NCBI RefSeq assembly: GCF_007845675.1
Contig: NZ_VOBR01000006.1
Coordinates: 186,001 to 250,000 of the forward strand
Source: Lentzea tibetensis
GTDB taxonomy: Bacteria > Actinomycetota > Actinomycetes > Mycobacteriales > Pseudonocardiaceae
Direction of reading: 5' to 3'
DNA length: 64,000 bases
A program made the position numbers and the translations under genes. Of this stretch, positions 7,318 to 16,064 are shown piece after piece. Below the pieces are notes generated by a model. That model saw only the letters and a program-made list of their open reading frames with translations, did no database searches and was not told the DNA's origin. The first letter of the stretch is position 1; every line of letters starts with the position of its first letter.

Positions 7318-8825
7318 CTGGCGTCGTCACGGCCACCTCGACCGACCTCGTGCCGATCGAGGTGGCCGTGCCGCCGGACCCGCAGGAGCGGCACGGCCAC
7401 CACGGCGATCACGAACAGCGCCAGCAGGGTCGCGGAGATCGGCCGGGTCACGAAACCCAGCAGGGAGCCGTCGAACAGGCGCATCGACCGCCGGAACGCG
7501 GACTCCAGCAGCTCGCCGAGCACGAACGCCAGCACGAACGGGCCGGGTTCGAAGCCGAGCTTCTTCATCCCGTAGCCGAGCAGCCCCAGCACCGCGACCA
7601 GCACCATGTCGAACACGTTGTTGCGCAGGCTGTAGACGCCGATCATGGTGATCAGCACGGTCAGCGGGGCCAGGATCGACTGCCGCACCTTCAGCAGCCG
7701 CACGAAGAGCCCGATGAGCGGGACGCTGAACAGCAGCAGGAACAGGTTCCCCACGTACATCGAGTTGATCACGCCCCAGAACACGTCCGGGTGCTGGTCG
7801 ATCAGCGCGGGCCCCGGCGGCACGCCCTGAAGCATCAGCGCGCCGTACAGCACGGCCATCGTCGCGTTGGCCGGGAGTCCCAGCACCAGCAACGGGATGA
7901 ACGACGACGTGGCCGCCGCGTTGTTCGCGGTCTCCGGCCCGGCGACGCCCTCGATGGCGCCCCGGCCGAACCGCGACGGGTCCGCCGCGAACCGCTTCTC
8001 CACCGCGTACGCGACCAGTGACGACATCGTCGCGCCACCGCCGGGCAGCACGCCGAGCAGGAAGCCGACCACCGACCCGCGCAGGATCGCGAGCCGCGAC
8101 CGCAGCCAGTCCAGCCGCGACGGCCACGCGCGCCCGAACGCGGGCACGTCGGCGGACGCGCTCTGCCGGTGCTCGAGGTTGTAGAGGATCTCCCCCACCC
8201 CGAACAGTCCCATCGCGACGATCACGAAGTCGATGCCGTCCGCGAGCTGGTCGCTGCCGAACACGAACCTCGGCTCGCCCACCATCGGGTCCGACCCGAC
8301 CGTCGCGAGCAACAACCCGGCGGCAGCGGCGGCGACGCCTTTGACGAGCGTCCCGTTGCCCAGTGACGCCACCAGGAAGATGCCGATCAGCGCCAGCACC
8401 GTGTACTCGGCGGGCCCGAACTTCAACGCGAAGTCGGCCACGAACGGCGCGACGGCCGACAGCAGCACGATCGACGCGGTGCCGCCGATGAACGACCCGA
8501 TCGCCGCGATCCCCAGTGCGGGCCCGGCTCTGCCCTGCCGCGCCATCTCGTGCCCGTCGAGCACGGTCACCACGGTCGACGCCTCGCCGGGCAGGCGCAG
8601 CAGCACAGACGTGATGGTGCCGCCGTACTGCGCGCCGTAGAAGATGCCCGCCAGCAGGATGATCGCCGGCGCGGGCTCGAGGTCGTAGGTGATCGGCAGC
8701 AGGATCGCGATCGTCGCCGCGGGCCCGAGTCCGGGCAGGACGCCGACGAGCATGCCGAGCGTGACGCCGAGCAGGCACCACAGCAGGTTCTGCGGCTCGA
8801 ACACCACCGCGAAGCCGGACCACAC
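7314..8825 (-). CDS. tctA: Tripartite tricarboxylate transporter large permease TctA
   Basis: A 503-residue multi-spanning membrane protein of the TctA family, the ion-coupled permease of tripartite tricarboxylate transporters. The N-terminal half carries the conserved [17 protein letters not shown] segment and [13 protein letters not shown]; the second half repeats the theme with [13 protein letters not shown], pointing to the internal duplication typical of the family. GTG at 8825 follows the tctB stop by three bases. It is the last gene of the tctC-tctB-tctA operon. The substrate, probably a carboxylate such as citrate or tartrate, cannot be read from sequence. A 14-bp-stem hairpin lies within its 3' coding end. 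Confidence 0.93.
   Translation of the reverse strand: MWSGFAVVFEPQNLLWCLLGVTLGMLVGVLPGLGPAATIAILLPITYDLEPAPAIILLAGIFYGAQYGGTITSVLLRLPGEASTVVTVLDGHEMARQGRAGPALGIAAIGSFIGGTASIVLLSAVAPFVADFALKFGPAEYTVLALIGIFLVASLGNGTLVKGVAAAAAGLLLATVGSDPMVGEPRFVFGSDQLADGIDFVIVAMGLFGVGEILYNLEHRQSASADVPAFGRAWPSRLDWLRSRLAILRGSVVGFLLGVLPGGGATMSSLVAYAVEKRFAADPSRFGRGAIEGVAGPETANNAAATSSFIPLLVLGLPANATMAVLYGALMLQGVPPGPALIDQHPDVFWGVINSMYVGNLFLLLFSVPLIGLFVRLLKVRQSILAPLTVLITMIGVYSLRNNVFDMVLVAVLGLLGYGMKKLGFEPGPFVLAFVLGELLESAFRRSMRLFDGSLLGFVTRPISATLLALFVIAVVAVPLLRVRRHGHLDRHEVGRGGRDDAS
7328..7370. terminator. Hairpin at the tctA 3' end, possible bidirectional terminator
   Basis: Perfect 14-bp stem (7328-7341 with 7357-7370) and a 15-base loop, sitting 11 bases past the end of the plus-strand beta-lactamase-like gene and inside the last codons of convergent tctA. 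It is placed to end transcription from the plus strand. For tctA it would lie before the stop codon, which is unusual. Confidence 0.5.
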
Positions 8826-8828
8826 GGC

Positions 8829-9245
8829 TCAGGCCCCGATCAGGTGCGGCAACGGCACACCGAGCACCGAGATGAACAACCCGTACGCACACGCGGTCGC
8901 CACCACCGAGACCACCGCCGTCACCCGCCAGCCCTCCGCGCCGAGCAACCGCAGCCACAGCGCGAGCAGCACGACCGTCGGGATCTCGAAGCCCACGTGC
9001 TCGATCACCGCCGCGTACCCGGCGAGGCTCGCGGCCGCCAGCAGCACCGCGACCACCTGGCGCGTGAACGGCTCGGTGTCGTCCGGCCGCCGGATCGCGA
9101 TGACCACGCCGGTCACCACGAGCACCACCGACACGATCGCGGGCCACAGCCCCGGTCCGGGGTCGGTCAGCGAGCCGAACCCCAGGCCCCAGCCGAGCAC
9201 CAGCGCGGCCAGGCCCAGTGCGGCGACGACGATCCCGGCGATCAT
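8829..9245 (-). CDS. tctB: Tripartite tricarboxylate transporter small subunit TctB
   Basis: A 138-residue protein with four predicted membrane helices (GIVVAALGLAALVLGWGL, the segment around GLWPAIVSVVLVV, QVVAVLLAAASLAGYAAV and a C-terminal pair), as in TctB small subunits. The GPGLWPAIV segment is a common TctB feature. The ATG at 9245 overlaps the tctC stop by four bases (ATGA), and tctA follows after three bases, so this is one operon. TctB is required for transport with TctA, though its exact role is unclear. Confidence 0.9.
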   Translation of the reverse strand: MIAGIVVAALGLAALVLGWGLGFGSLTDPGPGLWPAIVSVVLVVTGVVIAIRRPDDTEPFTRQVVAVLLAAASLAGYAAVIEHVGFEIPTVVLLALWLRLLGAEGWRVTAVVSVVATACAYGLFISVLGVPLPHLIGA

Positions 9246-10249
9246 TTGCCCAGTCGCAGGCCGAACTTCTCCACCTGAGCCGCGTACTGCGCGCGAGCGT
9301 CCTTGATGTGCTGCCGGGCCTCGTCCTCGGACACCTCCCAGCGCTCGACGAAGTTGTCCTTCAGGAACTTGTCGTAGTCCGCGTCCTTGCGCGCCGCGGT
9401 GAAGCTGTCGGCCAGCTTCTTCGCGACGGCGTCCGGGATCCCCGGCGGCGCGACGACGAAGCGGCGCTGGTCGACGACGACGTCGTGGCCCTTCTCCTTG
9501 ACCGTCGGCACGTCCGGCAGGTAGCTGCTGCGCTTCTCGTTGAACGTCGCGAGCGGCCGCAGCTTGCCGGCCTTGACGTGCTGCATGACCTCGGACGGCG
9601 CCGCGGCCAGCGCGTCGACCTGCGCGCCGAGCAGCGCGGTCACCGCGGGCGCGCCGCCGTCGAACGGCACGTCCGTCGCGTTCGTGCCCGCGGACTTGAA
9701 CAGCAACGCCTGCGAGAGCTGCGCACCCGTGCCCACGCCGGTCGTGGCGTACTTGACCGACGGCGCCTTGAGCAGGTCCTCCAGCGACGCGTGCGGCGAG
9801 CTCGCGTTGACGACCAGCACGTAGTCCTCGGTCGTGAGCGTGCCGACGATCTTCAGCTTGTCCAGGTCGATCGCGGTCTGGTCCTTGGTGGCGAGCGGCG
9901 TGATCGCGAACAGCGACTTCACCAGCAGCGCGATGTTGTAGCCGTCCGGAGCGGACGCCAGCACCTCCTTGCCGCCGACCGCGCCGTTCGCACCGGGCTT
10001 GTTCGCCACCGGGACGGACTGCCCGAGCGGCTTCTCGACGGCCCGCGCGACAGCTCTTCCGACGAGATCGGTGCTCCCGCCGGGCGGGAACGGTACGGTG
10101 AACTGCACAGCTCGGGCGGGGTACTCCGTTCCCGAGTCGTTCCTGCCGCCTTTGACGCCGCCGCACCCCGCTAGAAGGACGAGAAGGAAAGCAGTCAGGA
10201 TTCGGACAGATGGATGAATCGGAACCTGAAGGTCGGCTGAAGAGTGCAA
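9242..10249 (-). CDS. tctC: Tricarboxylate-binding lipoprotein TctC (Bug family)
   Basis: A 335-residue extracytoplasmic solute receptor of the TctC/Bug family. It has a lipoprotein signal with lipobox LLAGC, then the family landmarks TVPFPPGGSTDLVGRAVA and ANKPGANGAVGGKE, and YATTGVGTGAQLSQ in the ligand loop. Start choice: the only good start is TTG at 10249, with a GGAGGG ribosome binding site eight bases upstream; no ATG or GTG precedes the signal peptide. It is the first gene of the tctCBA operon. No two-component regulator of the TctDE type is adjacent. Confidence 0.92.
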   Translation of the reverse strand: MHSSADLQVPIHPSVRILTAFLLVLLAGCGGVKGGRNDSGTEYPARAVQFTVPFPPGGSTDLVGRAVARAVEKPLGQSVPVANKPGANGAVGGKEVLASAPDGYNIALLVKSLFAITPLATKDQTAIDLDKLKIVGTLTTEDYVLVVNASSPHASLEDLLKAPSVKYATTGVGTGAQLSQALLFKSAGTNATDVPFDGGAPAVTALLGAQVDALAAAPSEVMQHVKAGKLRPLATFNEKRSSYLPDVPTVKEKGHDVVVDQRRFVVAPPGIPDAVAKKLADSFTAARKDADYDKFLKDNFVERWEVSEDEARQHIKDARAQYAAQVEKFGLRLGK

Positions 10250-10293
10250 CCGAACAGCCCTCCGTCTCGTCTAATACATACCAACGCCGGGGT

Positions 10294-10318
10294 CGATCGT
10301 CGCCGCCGTCGACGATCG
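10294..10318 (-). terminator. Hairpin terminator of the sugar catabolism operon
   Basis: Perfect 9-bp stem (10294-10302 with 10310-10318) and a seven-base loop, 41 bases beyond the stop of the minus-strand operon and upstream of tctC on the same strand. It probably separates the two operons. Confidence 0.6.
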
Positions 10319-10359
10319 GCTTCGGCGCTGCCCGACTGAGTCGCTCCGTCGAGTGACCG

Positions 10360-11160
10360 TCACAGCGCAGGCTCCACAACGGAGTGGAACCTGCGCACCA
10401 CTTCCGCGATCACCTCGTCGGGATCCGCCGCCCACAGCTCGGCGTTGAAGACCTCCACCTCAACATCGCCCCGGTAGCCCGCCTTCGCGACGTGCCTGGT
10501 CATCCGGTCGAGGTCGATGGGTCCCGAACCCGGCAGGGTCCTGCCGAGCAGCACGTCCTCCGGCAGCGGTGAGAGCCAGTCGCAGACCTGGTAGGACGCG
10601 ATGCGGCTGCCCGCGCGGCGGATCTGCTCGTCCAGCTCGGGGTCCCACCACACGTGCACCGCGTCGACGACGACGCCCGTGTCGTAGCGCTCCGCCCAGT
10701 CCAGTGCCTGTCTCAACGTCGAGAGCACGCCGCGGTCCGCGCAGAAGATCGGGTGCATCGGCTCCAGCGCGAGCGTCACGCCCGCCTGCTTCGCGTACGG
10801 CACGAGCTGCTCGATGCCGTCCGCGACGCGCTGCCGCGCACCGACCAGGTCCCGGTCCGGCACGCCGCCGACCACCATGACCAGGCAGTCCGTGCCCAGC
10901 GCGACGCACTCGTCGATCGCGCGCCTGTTCTCGTCCAGTGCAGCGGCGACGTCCGGCCCGGTGAGGAACCCGCCGCGGCACAGCGAGGACACCCGCAGTC
11001 CCGCGTCGCGCACCACCTTCGCCGACCGCTCGAGCCCGAACTCCCGCACCGGCTCGCGCCACAGCCCGATCGACTCGATGCCGTGCCGCGCGCACCCGTC
11101 GACGGCCGTCTGGACGGTCGCGTGCTTGATCGTCGCCTGGTTCAGCGACAGGCGGTTCAC
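10360..11160 (-). CDS. Sugar phosphate isomerase/epimerase, TIM barrel
   Basis: A 266-residue xylose isomerase-like TIM barrel (AP endonuclease 2 family). It shows NQATIKHATVQTAVDGC at the N-terminus, a strand with ALEPMHP (metal-ligand Glu), VVDAVHVWWDP and a late Glu in DVEVEVFNAELW, consistent with a divalent-metal sugar isomerase or epimerase. GTG at 11160 overlaps the preceding DUF993 stop by four bases. It is the third gene of an operon with a Gfo/Idh dehydrogenase and DUF993, so it probably acts on an oxidised sugar or polyol intermediate; the exact substrate is unknown. Confidence 0.87.
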   Translation of the reverse strand: MNRLSLNQATIKHATVQTAVDGCARHGIESIGLWREPVREFGLERSAKVVRDAGLRVSSLCRGGFLTGPDVAAALDENRRAIDECVALGTDCLVMVVGGVPDRDLVGARQRVADGIEQLVPYAKQAGVTLALEPMHPIFCADRGVLSTLRQALDWAERYDTGVVVDAVHVWWDPELDEQIRRAGSRIASYQVCDWLSPLPEDVLLGRTLPGSGPIDLDRMTRHVAKAGYRGDVEVEVFNAELWAADPDEVIAEVVRRFHSVVEPAL

Positions 11161-12176
11161 CGGGACTGGGCCAGCCACTCGCTCCACCGCCTGTTCGCGA
11201 GTTCGGGGTCGACGACGCCTGCCAGCTCGGCCAGCCGCTTCGCCTCGGCGAGGTGCTCGACGCTGCGCGCGGTCTGCAGCCCGTCCAGCAACAGGAAGTG
11301 GTCCTGGTGCCCGGCCAGCCACGCCAGGAAGACCACGCCGGTCTTGTAGTAGTAGGTCGGCGCGCTGAAGAGGTGCCGCGACAACGGGACCGTCGGGTCG
11401 ATGATCTTGCGGAACCCTGCCGTGTCACCGGAGTCCAACGCGCGCAACGCTTTCGCCGCGACCGGCGCGATCGGGTCGAAGATGCCGAGCAGCGCGTCGC
11501 TGTACCCGTGCTCGTCGCCCGCGATCAGCTCCGGGTAGTTGAAGTCGTCGCCGGTGTAGCAGCGGACGCCGTCCGGCAGCGCGCGCCGCAGCCCGATCTC
11601 GTGGTCGGCGTCGAGCAGCGACACCTTCACGCCGTCGACCTTCGCGCTGTGCTCGCGGATGATCTGCAGGAAGTTGTTCGTCGCGTCGGTGACGTCCCGC
11701 GCGCCCCAGTAGCCCTCCAGCGCGGGGTCGAACGCGGTGCCGAGCCAGTGCAGGATCACCGGTTCGCTCACCTGGTCCAGCAGCGCGCCGTACACCTTCG
11801 CGTAGGCCTCCGGGCCGCGCGCCGCCGCCGCGAGCTGCCTGCTGCACATCAGCACCGGCTGCGCGCCCGCGGTGACCACGACGTCCAGCTGCTCGACGTA
11901 CGCCTCCTGCACGTCGTCGATCGTCACCTCGCCGCGCAGGTGGTCGGTCGCGACGCCGGCGCAGATCCGGCCGGTCGCCTCGGCCGCGCTGCGCTTGATC
12001 AGCTCGGCGGCCGTCGGCCACTCCAGGCCCATGCCGCGCTGCGCCGTGTCCATCGCCTCGGCGACGCCGAGCCCGAGGTCCCACAGGTGGTGCCGGAACC
12101 TCAGCGTCGCGTCCCAGTCGACGGTCCGCTCGTCCGCGGTGACCACGTGCGCGGCCGCGAACACTTCCCTAGACAT
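11157..12176 (-). CDS. DUF993 protein (dihydrodipicolinate synthase-like TIM barrel)
   Basis: A 339-residue protein of the DUF993 family, annotated as dihydrodipicolinate synthase/N-acetylneuraminate lyase-like. Visible segments are AMDTAQRGMGLEWPTAAELI, VILHWLGTAFDPALEGYWG and VKVSLLDADHEIGLRRALP, with a likely Schiff-base Lys in DGVKVSLLDAD. By analogy it would do an aldol cleavage or condensation in sugar breakdown. ATG at 12176 is chosen; upstream residues in the frame cross a non-coding gap. It is placed between the Gfo/Idh dehydrogenase (170-base gap) and the isomerase (four-base overlap). Confidence 0.85.
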   Translation of the reverse strand: MSREVFAAAHVVTADERTVDWDATLRFRHHLWDLGLGVAEAMDTAQRGMGLEWPTAAELIKRSAAEATGRICAGVATDHLRGEVTIDDVQEAYVEQLDVVVTAGAQPVLMCSRQLAAAARGPEAYAKVYGALLDQVSEPVILHWLGTAFDPALEGYWGARDVTDATNNFLQIIREHSAKVDGVKVSLLDADHEIGLRRALPDGVRCYTGDDFNYPELIAGDEHGYSDALLGIFDPIAPVAAKALRALDSGDTAGFRKIIDPTVPLSRHLFSAPTYYYKTGVVFLAWLAGHQDHFLLLDGLQTARSVEHLAEAKRLAELAGVVDPELANRRWSEWLAQSR

Positions 12177-12346
12177 CGGGCACCCCGCAGACACCGGACA
12201 CCACGCCGGGCGCGCTCTCGCAGACGGCCCCCGCCCGAGGGGGAACCCCCTGTTTTCCAGTCTTCCACGCGACACCGACAGTTCCGGCGCCCGCGAGCGG
12301 TGAACGGCCCGTTGATCGCACCGTTCCGCCGAGGGCTGAACCCCGC

Positions 12347-13489
12347 CTACACACCGGGCACCTCGACGCGGCGTCCCTCGGCCGACGACTGGAGCCCGCA
12401 CGCGGCGAGCTGCACACCCCGTGCGCCCGCGAGGAAGTCGTACGGGAAGGGCGCGCCCGCGTAGACGTGCCGCAGGAACTCCTCCCACTGCGCCTTGAAA
12501 CCGTTGTCGAACTCCTCGTTGTCCGGCACCACCTGCCACTGCTCGCGGAACGCGTGCGTGGCGGGCAGGTCCGGGTTCCACACCGGCTTCGGCGTGACGG
12601 CGCGGGGCTGCACGACGCATTCGCGCAGCCCCGCGACCGCACTCCCCTCGGTACCGTCCACCTGGAACTCGACCAGCTCGTCGCGGTGCACGCGCACGCA
12701 CCACGAGGAGTTGACCTGGGCGATGACGCCGCCCGGCAGTTCGAAGATCGCGTACGCCGCGTCGTCCGCGGTCGCGTCGTAGGGCTGGTCCTGCTCGTCC
12801 CACCGCTGCGGGATGTGCGTGACGGCGCGGGCCGTCACCGCCTCCACCCGGCCGAAGAGCGACTCGAGCAGGTAGCTCCAGTGGCAGAACATGTCCATGA
12901 CGATGCCGCCGCCGTCCTGGGCGCGGTAGTTCCACGACGGGCGTTGCGCGGCCTGCCAGTCGCCCTCGAAGACCCAGTAGCCGAACTCGCCGCGCACGCT
13001 CAGCACCCGGCCGAAGAACCCTCCGTCGATCAACCGGCGGAGCTTGCGGATGCCGGGCAGGTACAGCTTGTCCGCGACCACACCGTGCTTCACGCCGGCC
13101 GCGTCCGCGAGCCGCGCCAGCTCGACCGCCTCGTCGACGGTCTCCGAGACGGGCTTCTCGGTGTAGATGTGCTTACCTGCGGCGATGGCCTTGGAGATCG
13201 CTTCCACGTGCCGCGAGGTGACCTGCGAGTCGAAGTAGACATCGATGTCGGGGTCGCCCAGCGCCGCGTCCAGGTCGGTGGTCCAGCGCGGGAGGTCGTG
13301 CCGGTCGGCGATCTCCTTGAGCTTCGCCGCGTTGCGGCCGACGAGGAGCGGCTCGACCTTCAGCAGGGTGTCGTCGGGGAGCCGGAGTCCTTGCTCGCGC
13401 AACGGAAGCAGCGATCGCACCAGGTGCTGGCGGTACCCCATCCGGCCGGTGACACCGTTGACGGCGACACCGATGGTCCGCACGGCCAT
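12347..13489 (-). CDS. Gfo/Idh/MocA family oxidoreductase
   Basis: A 380-residue NAD(P)-dependent dehydrogenase. The N-terminal Rossmann domain has GVAVNGVTGRMGYRQH, and the family signature EKPVSET (the catalytic Lys) is clear; the C-terminal alpha/beta domain includes GGIVMDMFCHWSYLLES with a conserved His. The family oxidises sugars, inositols or their derivatives. ATG at 13489 has a GGAGG site six bases upstream. It is the first gene of the catabolic operon, divergent from a LacI regulator across an intergenic region with a perfect palindromic operator. Confidence 0.9.
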   Translation of the reverse strand: MAVRTIGVAVNGVTGRMGYRQHLVRSLLPLREQGLRLPDDTLLKVEPLLVGRNAAKLKEIADRHDLPRWTTDLDAALGDPDIDVYFDSQVTSRHVEAISKAIAAGKHIYTEKPVSETVDEAVELARLADAAGVKHGVVADKLYLPGIRKLRRLIDGGFFGRVLSVRGEFGYWVFEGDWQAAQRPSWNYRAQDGGGIVMDMFCHWSYLLESLFGRVEAVTARAVTHIPQRWDEQDQPYDATADDAAYAIFELPGGVIAQVNSSWCVRVHRDELVEFQVDGTEGSAVAGLRECVVQPRAVTPKPVWNPDLPATHAFREQWQVVPDNEEFDNGFKAQWEEFLRHVYAGAPFPYDFLAGARGVQLAACGLQSSAEGRRVEVPGV

Positions 13490-13517
13490 TGCGATCCTCC
13501 CCAACTGGTTGAACGCT

Positions 13518-13531
13518 GGAAAGCGCTTTCC
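13518..13531. promoter_or_regulatory. LacI-type operator, perfect 14-bp palindrome
   Basis: GGAAAGCGCTTTCC lies in the intergenic region between the Gfo/Idh gene and the lacI-like gene. The central CG flanked by symmetrical arms is the typical LacI/GalR operator form. It is positioned to control the divergent catabolic operon and possibly the regulator itself. Confidence 0.8.
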
Positions 13532-13614
13532 CGCCACGCTACGGGTGGTTCTTCACGGCCGTCAACCGCTTGGCGAGCTACCCTTCCCCCGCACCAACTG
13601 AGATGGAGGTGGTC

Positions 13615-14631
13615 GTGTCCGCCCGACAGGTGACGCTCGCCGAGGTGGCCAGGCAGGCGGGCGTGTCGCTGGCGACCGCGTCCCGCGTGCTCAACGGCAG
13701 CACCAGGCAGGTGAGCGACGAGCTGCGCGACCGCGTGCTGGCGACCGCGGAGGGGCTCGGCTACGTCGTGAACGCCTCGGCGCAGGCGCTCGCGCGGAAC
13801 ACCAGCTCGCTCGTCGGGCTCGTGGTGCACGACATCACGGACCCGTACTTCTCCTCGATCGCCGCGGGCGTGACCCGCGTGGCCGAGGAGGCCGGGCTCG
13901 TCGTGGTGCTGGGCACGACCGGCCGGGCGCCGGACCGCGAGGCCGAGCTGGTGTCGACGCTGCGGGCGCACCGGGCGCGCGCCGTCGTCCTCGCCGGTAG
14001 CCGCACCGCCGACCGCAAGGCGCAGGCGAGGCTCGCCGGCGAGATCGACGCGTTCACCGCGCAGGGCGGGCGGATCGCGTGCGTCTCCCAGGCGAAGCTC
14101 GCCACGGACACCGTCGTCCCCGGCAACCGGGCGGGCGGCCGCGCGCTGGCGCGTGCGCTCGCCGAGCTCGGGCACAAGAAGTTCGCCGTGCTCGCCGGAC
14201 CGGCGGACCTGGTCGTGACCCGCGACCGGCTGGCCGGCTTCAAGGCGGGGCTCGCGGACGCCGGACTGGCCGCGCCGACCGTCATCGAGGGCGCGTTCAC
14301 CAGGGACGGCGGCTACGAGGCCGCGCTGGAGCTGCTCGCCAAGAAGACCAAGGCGACCTGCGTGTTCGCCGTGAACGACGTGATGGCGATGGGCGCGATG
14401 GCCGCGCTGCGGGAACGCGGCGTGCGGGTGCCGGACGACATCTCGATCGCCGGCTTCGACGACATCCCCACGCTGCGTGACACGGTGCCCGCGCTGAGCA
14501 CCGTCCGGCTGCCGCTGGAGGAGATGGGCGCCCAGGCCGCGCGGCTCGTGCTCGACGAGGGGAGTGACGTTCCCCGCACCGTACGGGTGGCAGGAGAAGT
14601 GGTGCTGAGGGAGAGCACGGCGGCCAACTAG
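13615..14631 (+). CDS. LacI family transcriptional regulator
   Basis: A 338-residue LacI/GalR regulator. The N-terminal HTH and hinge are evident in VTLAEVARQAGVSLATASRV, followed by a periplasmic-binding-like sensor domain (GLVVHDITDPYFSSIAAGV, and the late FAVNDVMAMGAM and SIAGFDDIP motifs). The GTG at 13615 is preferred because a GGAGG site lies five bases upstream; an ATG at 13603 is an alternative. It probably represses the divergent Gfo/Idh-DUF993-isomerase operon until a sugar-derived inducer binds. The palindrome at 13518-13531 is its likely operator. Confidence 0.92.
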   Translation: MSARQVTLAEVARQAGVSLATASRVLNGSTRQVSDELRDRVLATAEGLGYVVNASAQALARNTSSLVGLVVHDITDPYFSSIAAGVTRVAEEAGLVVVLGTTGRAPDREAELVSTLRAHRARAVVLAGSRTADRKAQARLAGEIDAFTAQGGRIACVSQAKLATDTVVPGNRAGGRALARALAELGHKKFAVLAGPADLVVTRDRLAGFKAGLADAGLAAPTVIEGAFTRDGGYEAALELLAKKTKATCVFAVNDVMAMGAMAALRERGVRVPDDISIAGFDDIPTLRDTVPALSTVRLPLEEMGAQAARLVLDEGSDVPRTVRVAGEVVLRESTAAN

Positions 14632-14738
14632 AATGGCTGTCGTCCTGCATCTGATTTCTTGAGGAGTTGAGCCGTCCCCGTGGGTACTGGCCCCGGCTGG
14701 CATACCAATCCGGTCCCCCTCTCCACTGGAGCTGGCCG

Positions 14739-16064
14739 GTGACCGGAGTAACCCTGAGCGTTCTCGGCCTGTTGGCGGTGGTGGCACTGACCGCGGGCAC
14801 GTTCATCGCGGTGGCCGCGGAGTTCTCGCTGACCGCACTCGAACGCAGCACGGTCGAGAAGCACCTCGCCGAAGTCGGCGACAGCAAGGCGAAGACGATC
14901 GACAAGGCGCATCGGTCGCTGTCGTTCCAGCTCTCCGGCGCACAGCTCGCCATCACGCTGACCACCCTGATCACCGGTTACATCGCGGAGCCCGCGATCG
15001 CGGAGCTCATCCGGCCCGGCCTGACCGCGCTCGGCGTGCCCGCGTCGTTCGCGGGCGGCCTGTCGCTGGTGATCGCGCTGGCGCTCGCCACGACGTTGTC
15101 GATGATCTTCGGTGAGCTCGTGCCGAAGAACCTCGCCATCGCGAAGCCGCTGGAGACCGCACGCGCTGTCGCGGGCATCCAGGCCGGGTTCTCGTCGGTG
15201 TTCCGCTGGCTGATCACCGGCATGAACGGCGCGGCGAACTGGCTGGTCCGGCGCTTCGGCGTCGAGCCGGTCGAGGAGCTGGCGTCGGCCCGTTCCCCCG
15301 AGGAGCTGGGCGCGCTGGTCCGCACGTCGGCCCAGCACGGCACCCTCGACCAGAGCACCGCGGCGCTGCTGGACCGCTCGCTGCGGTTCGGCGATCGCAC
15401 GGCCGGAGAGCTGATGACCCCGCGTGTGCAGGTGGAGGCGCTGAAGGCCGACGCGACCGTGCTCGACCTGGTCGACAAGGCCAGGGAGACCGGGTTCTCC
15501 CGCTTCCCCGTGCACAACGGCGACCTCGACGAGGTGCGCGGCATGGTGCACGTGAAGCAGGCGTTCGGCGTGCCCGCCGCGTTGCGCGGCACGACGCCGC
15601 TGTCGGCGTTGACCCGCCCGGTGCAGACCGTGCCGGAGACGCTGGAGGGCGACGCGCTGCTCGATCGGCTGCGCGCGTCCGGCCTGCAGACCGCGCTCGT
15701 CGTCGACGAGTACGGCGGCACCGCGGGCATGGTGACGCTGGAGGACGTGGTCGAGGAGATCGTCGGCGACGTCCGCGACGAGCACGACCGCGGCGAGGCG
15801 GCGCCCGTCCGCTCGCTGGGCAAGGACAGCTGGATGGTGTCCGGCCTGCTGCGCGACGACGAGGTGCTGGAGGCCACCGGGTTCGACATGCCGTCCGGTG
15901 ACTACGAGACGCTCGCCGGCCTGGTGCTGGCGCGGCTCGGCCGGATCCCGGACGTCGGTGACGAGATCCGGGTGGACGGCTGGCGGGTGACCGTGATGCG
16001 GATGGATCGGCACCGCGTCGCCGAGCTCCGCGTCGCGCGCGTCGAAGCGGCGGTGGCCCAGTGA
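14739..16064 (+). CDS. CNNM/CBS-pair transporter-like protein (hemolysin C family), full length
   Basis: A 441-residue membrane protein with the DUF21/CNNM transmembrane domain (residues about 1-190, with AEFSLTALERS and FGELVPKNLAIAKPLE), then a pair of CBS domains (RTAGELMTPRVQVEAL onward, ALVVDEYGGTAGMVTLEDV) and a C-terminal CorC_HlyC domain. CNNM proteins are implicated in Mg/Co efflux. GTG at 14739 is chosen because it begins directly before TM1; a TTG at 14667 would add an unlikely 24-residue tail. The stop overlaps the next CNNM gene by four bases, so the two may form a heteromeric complex. Confidence 0.88.
   Translation: MTGVTLSVLGLLAVVALTAGTFIAVAAEFSLTALERSTVEKHLAEVGDSKAKTIDKAHRSLSFQLSGAQLAITLTTLITGYIAEPAIAELIRPGLTALGVPASFAGGLSLVIALALATTLSMIFGELVPKNLAIAKPLETARAVAGIQAGFSSVFRWLITGMNGAANWLVRRFGVEPVEELASARSPEELGALVRTSAQHGTLDQSTAALLDRSLRFGDRTAGELMTPRVQVEALKADATVLDLVDKARETGFSRFPVHNGDLDEVRGMVHVKQAFGVPAALRGTTPLSALTRPVQTVPETLEGDALLDRLRASGLQTALVVDEYGGTAGMVTLEDVVEEIVGDVRDEHDRGEAAPVRSLGKDSWMVSGLLRDDEVLEATGFDMPSGDYETLAGLVLARLGRIPDVGDEIRVDGWRVTVMRMDRHRVAELRVARVEAAVAQ

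Noticed and set aside
8829-10379. 516-residue open frame including tctB
   Set aside because: Only its last 138 codons are tctB; the rest is antisense/out-of-frame sequence over tctC.
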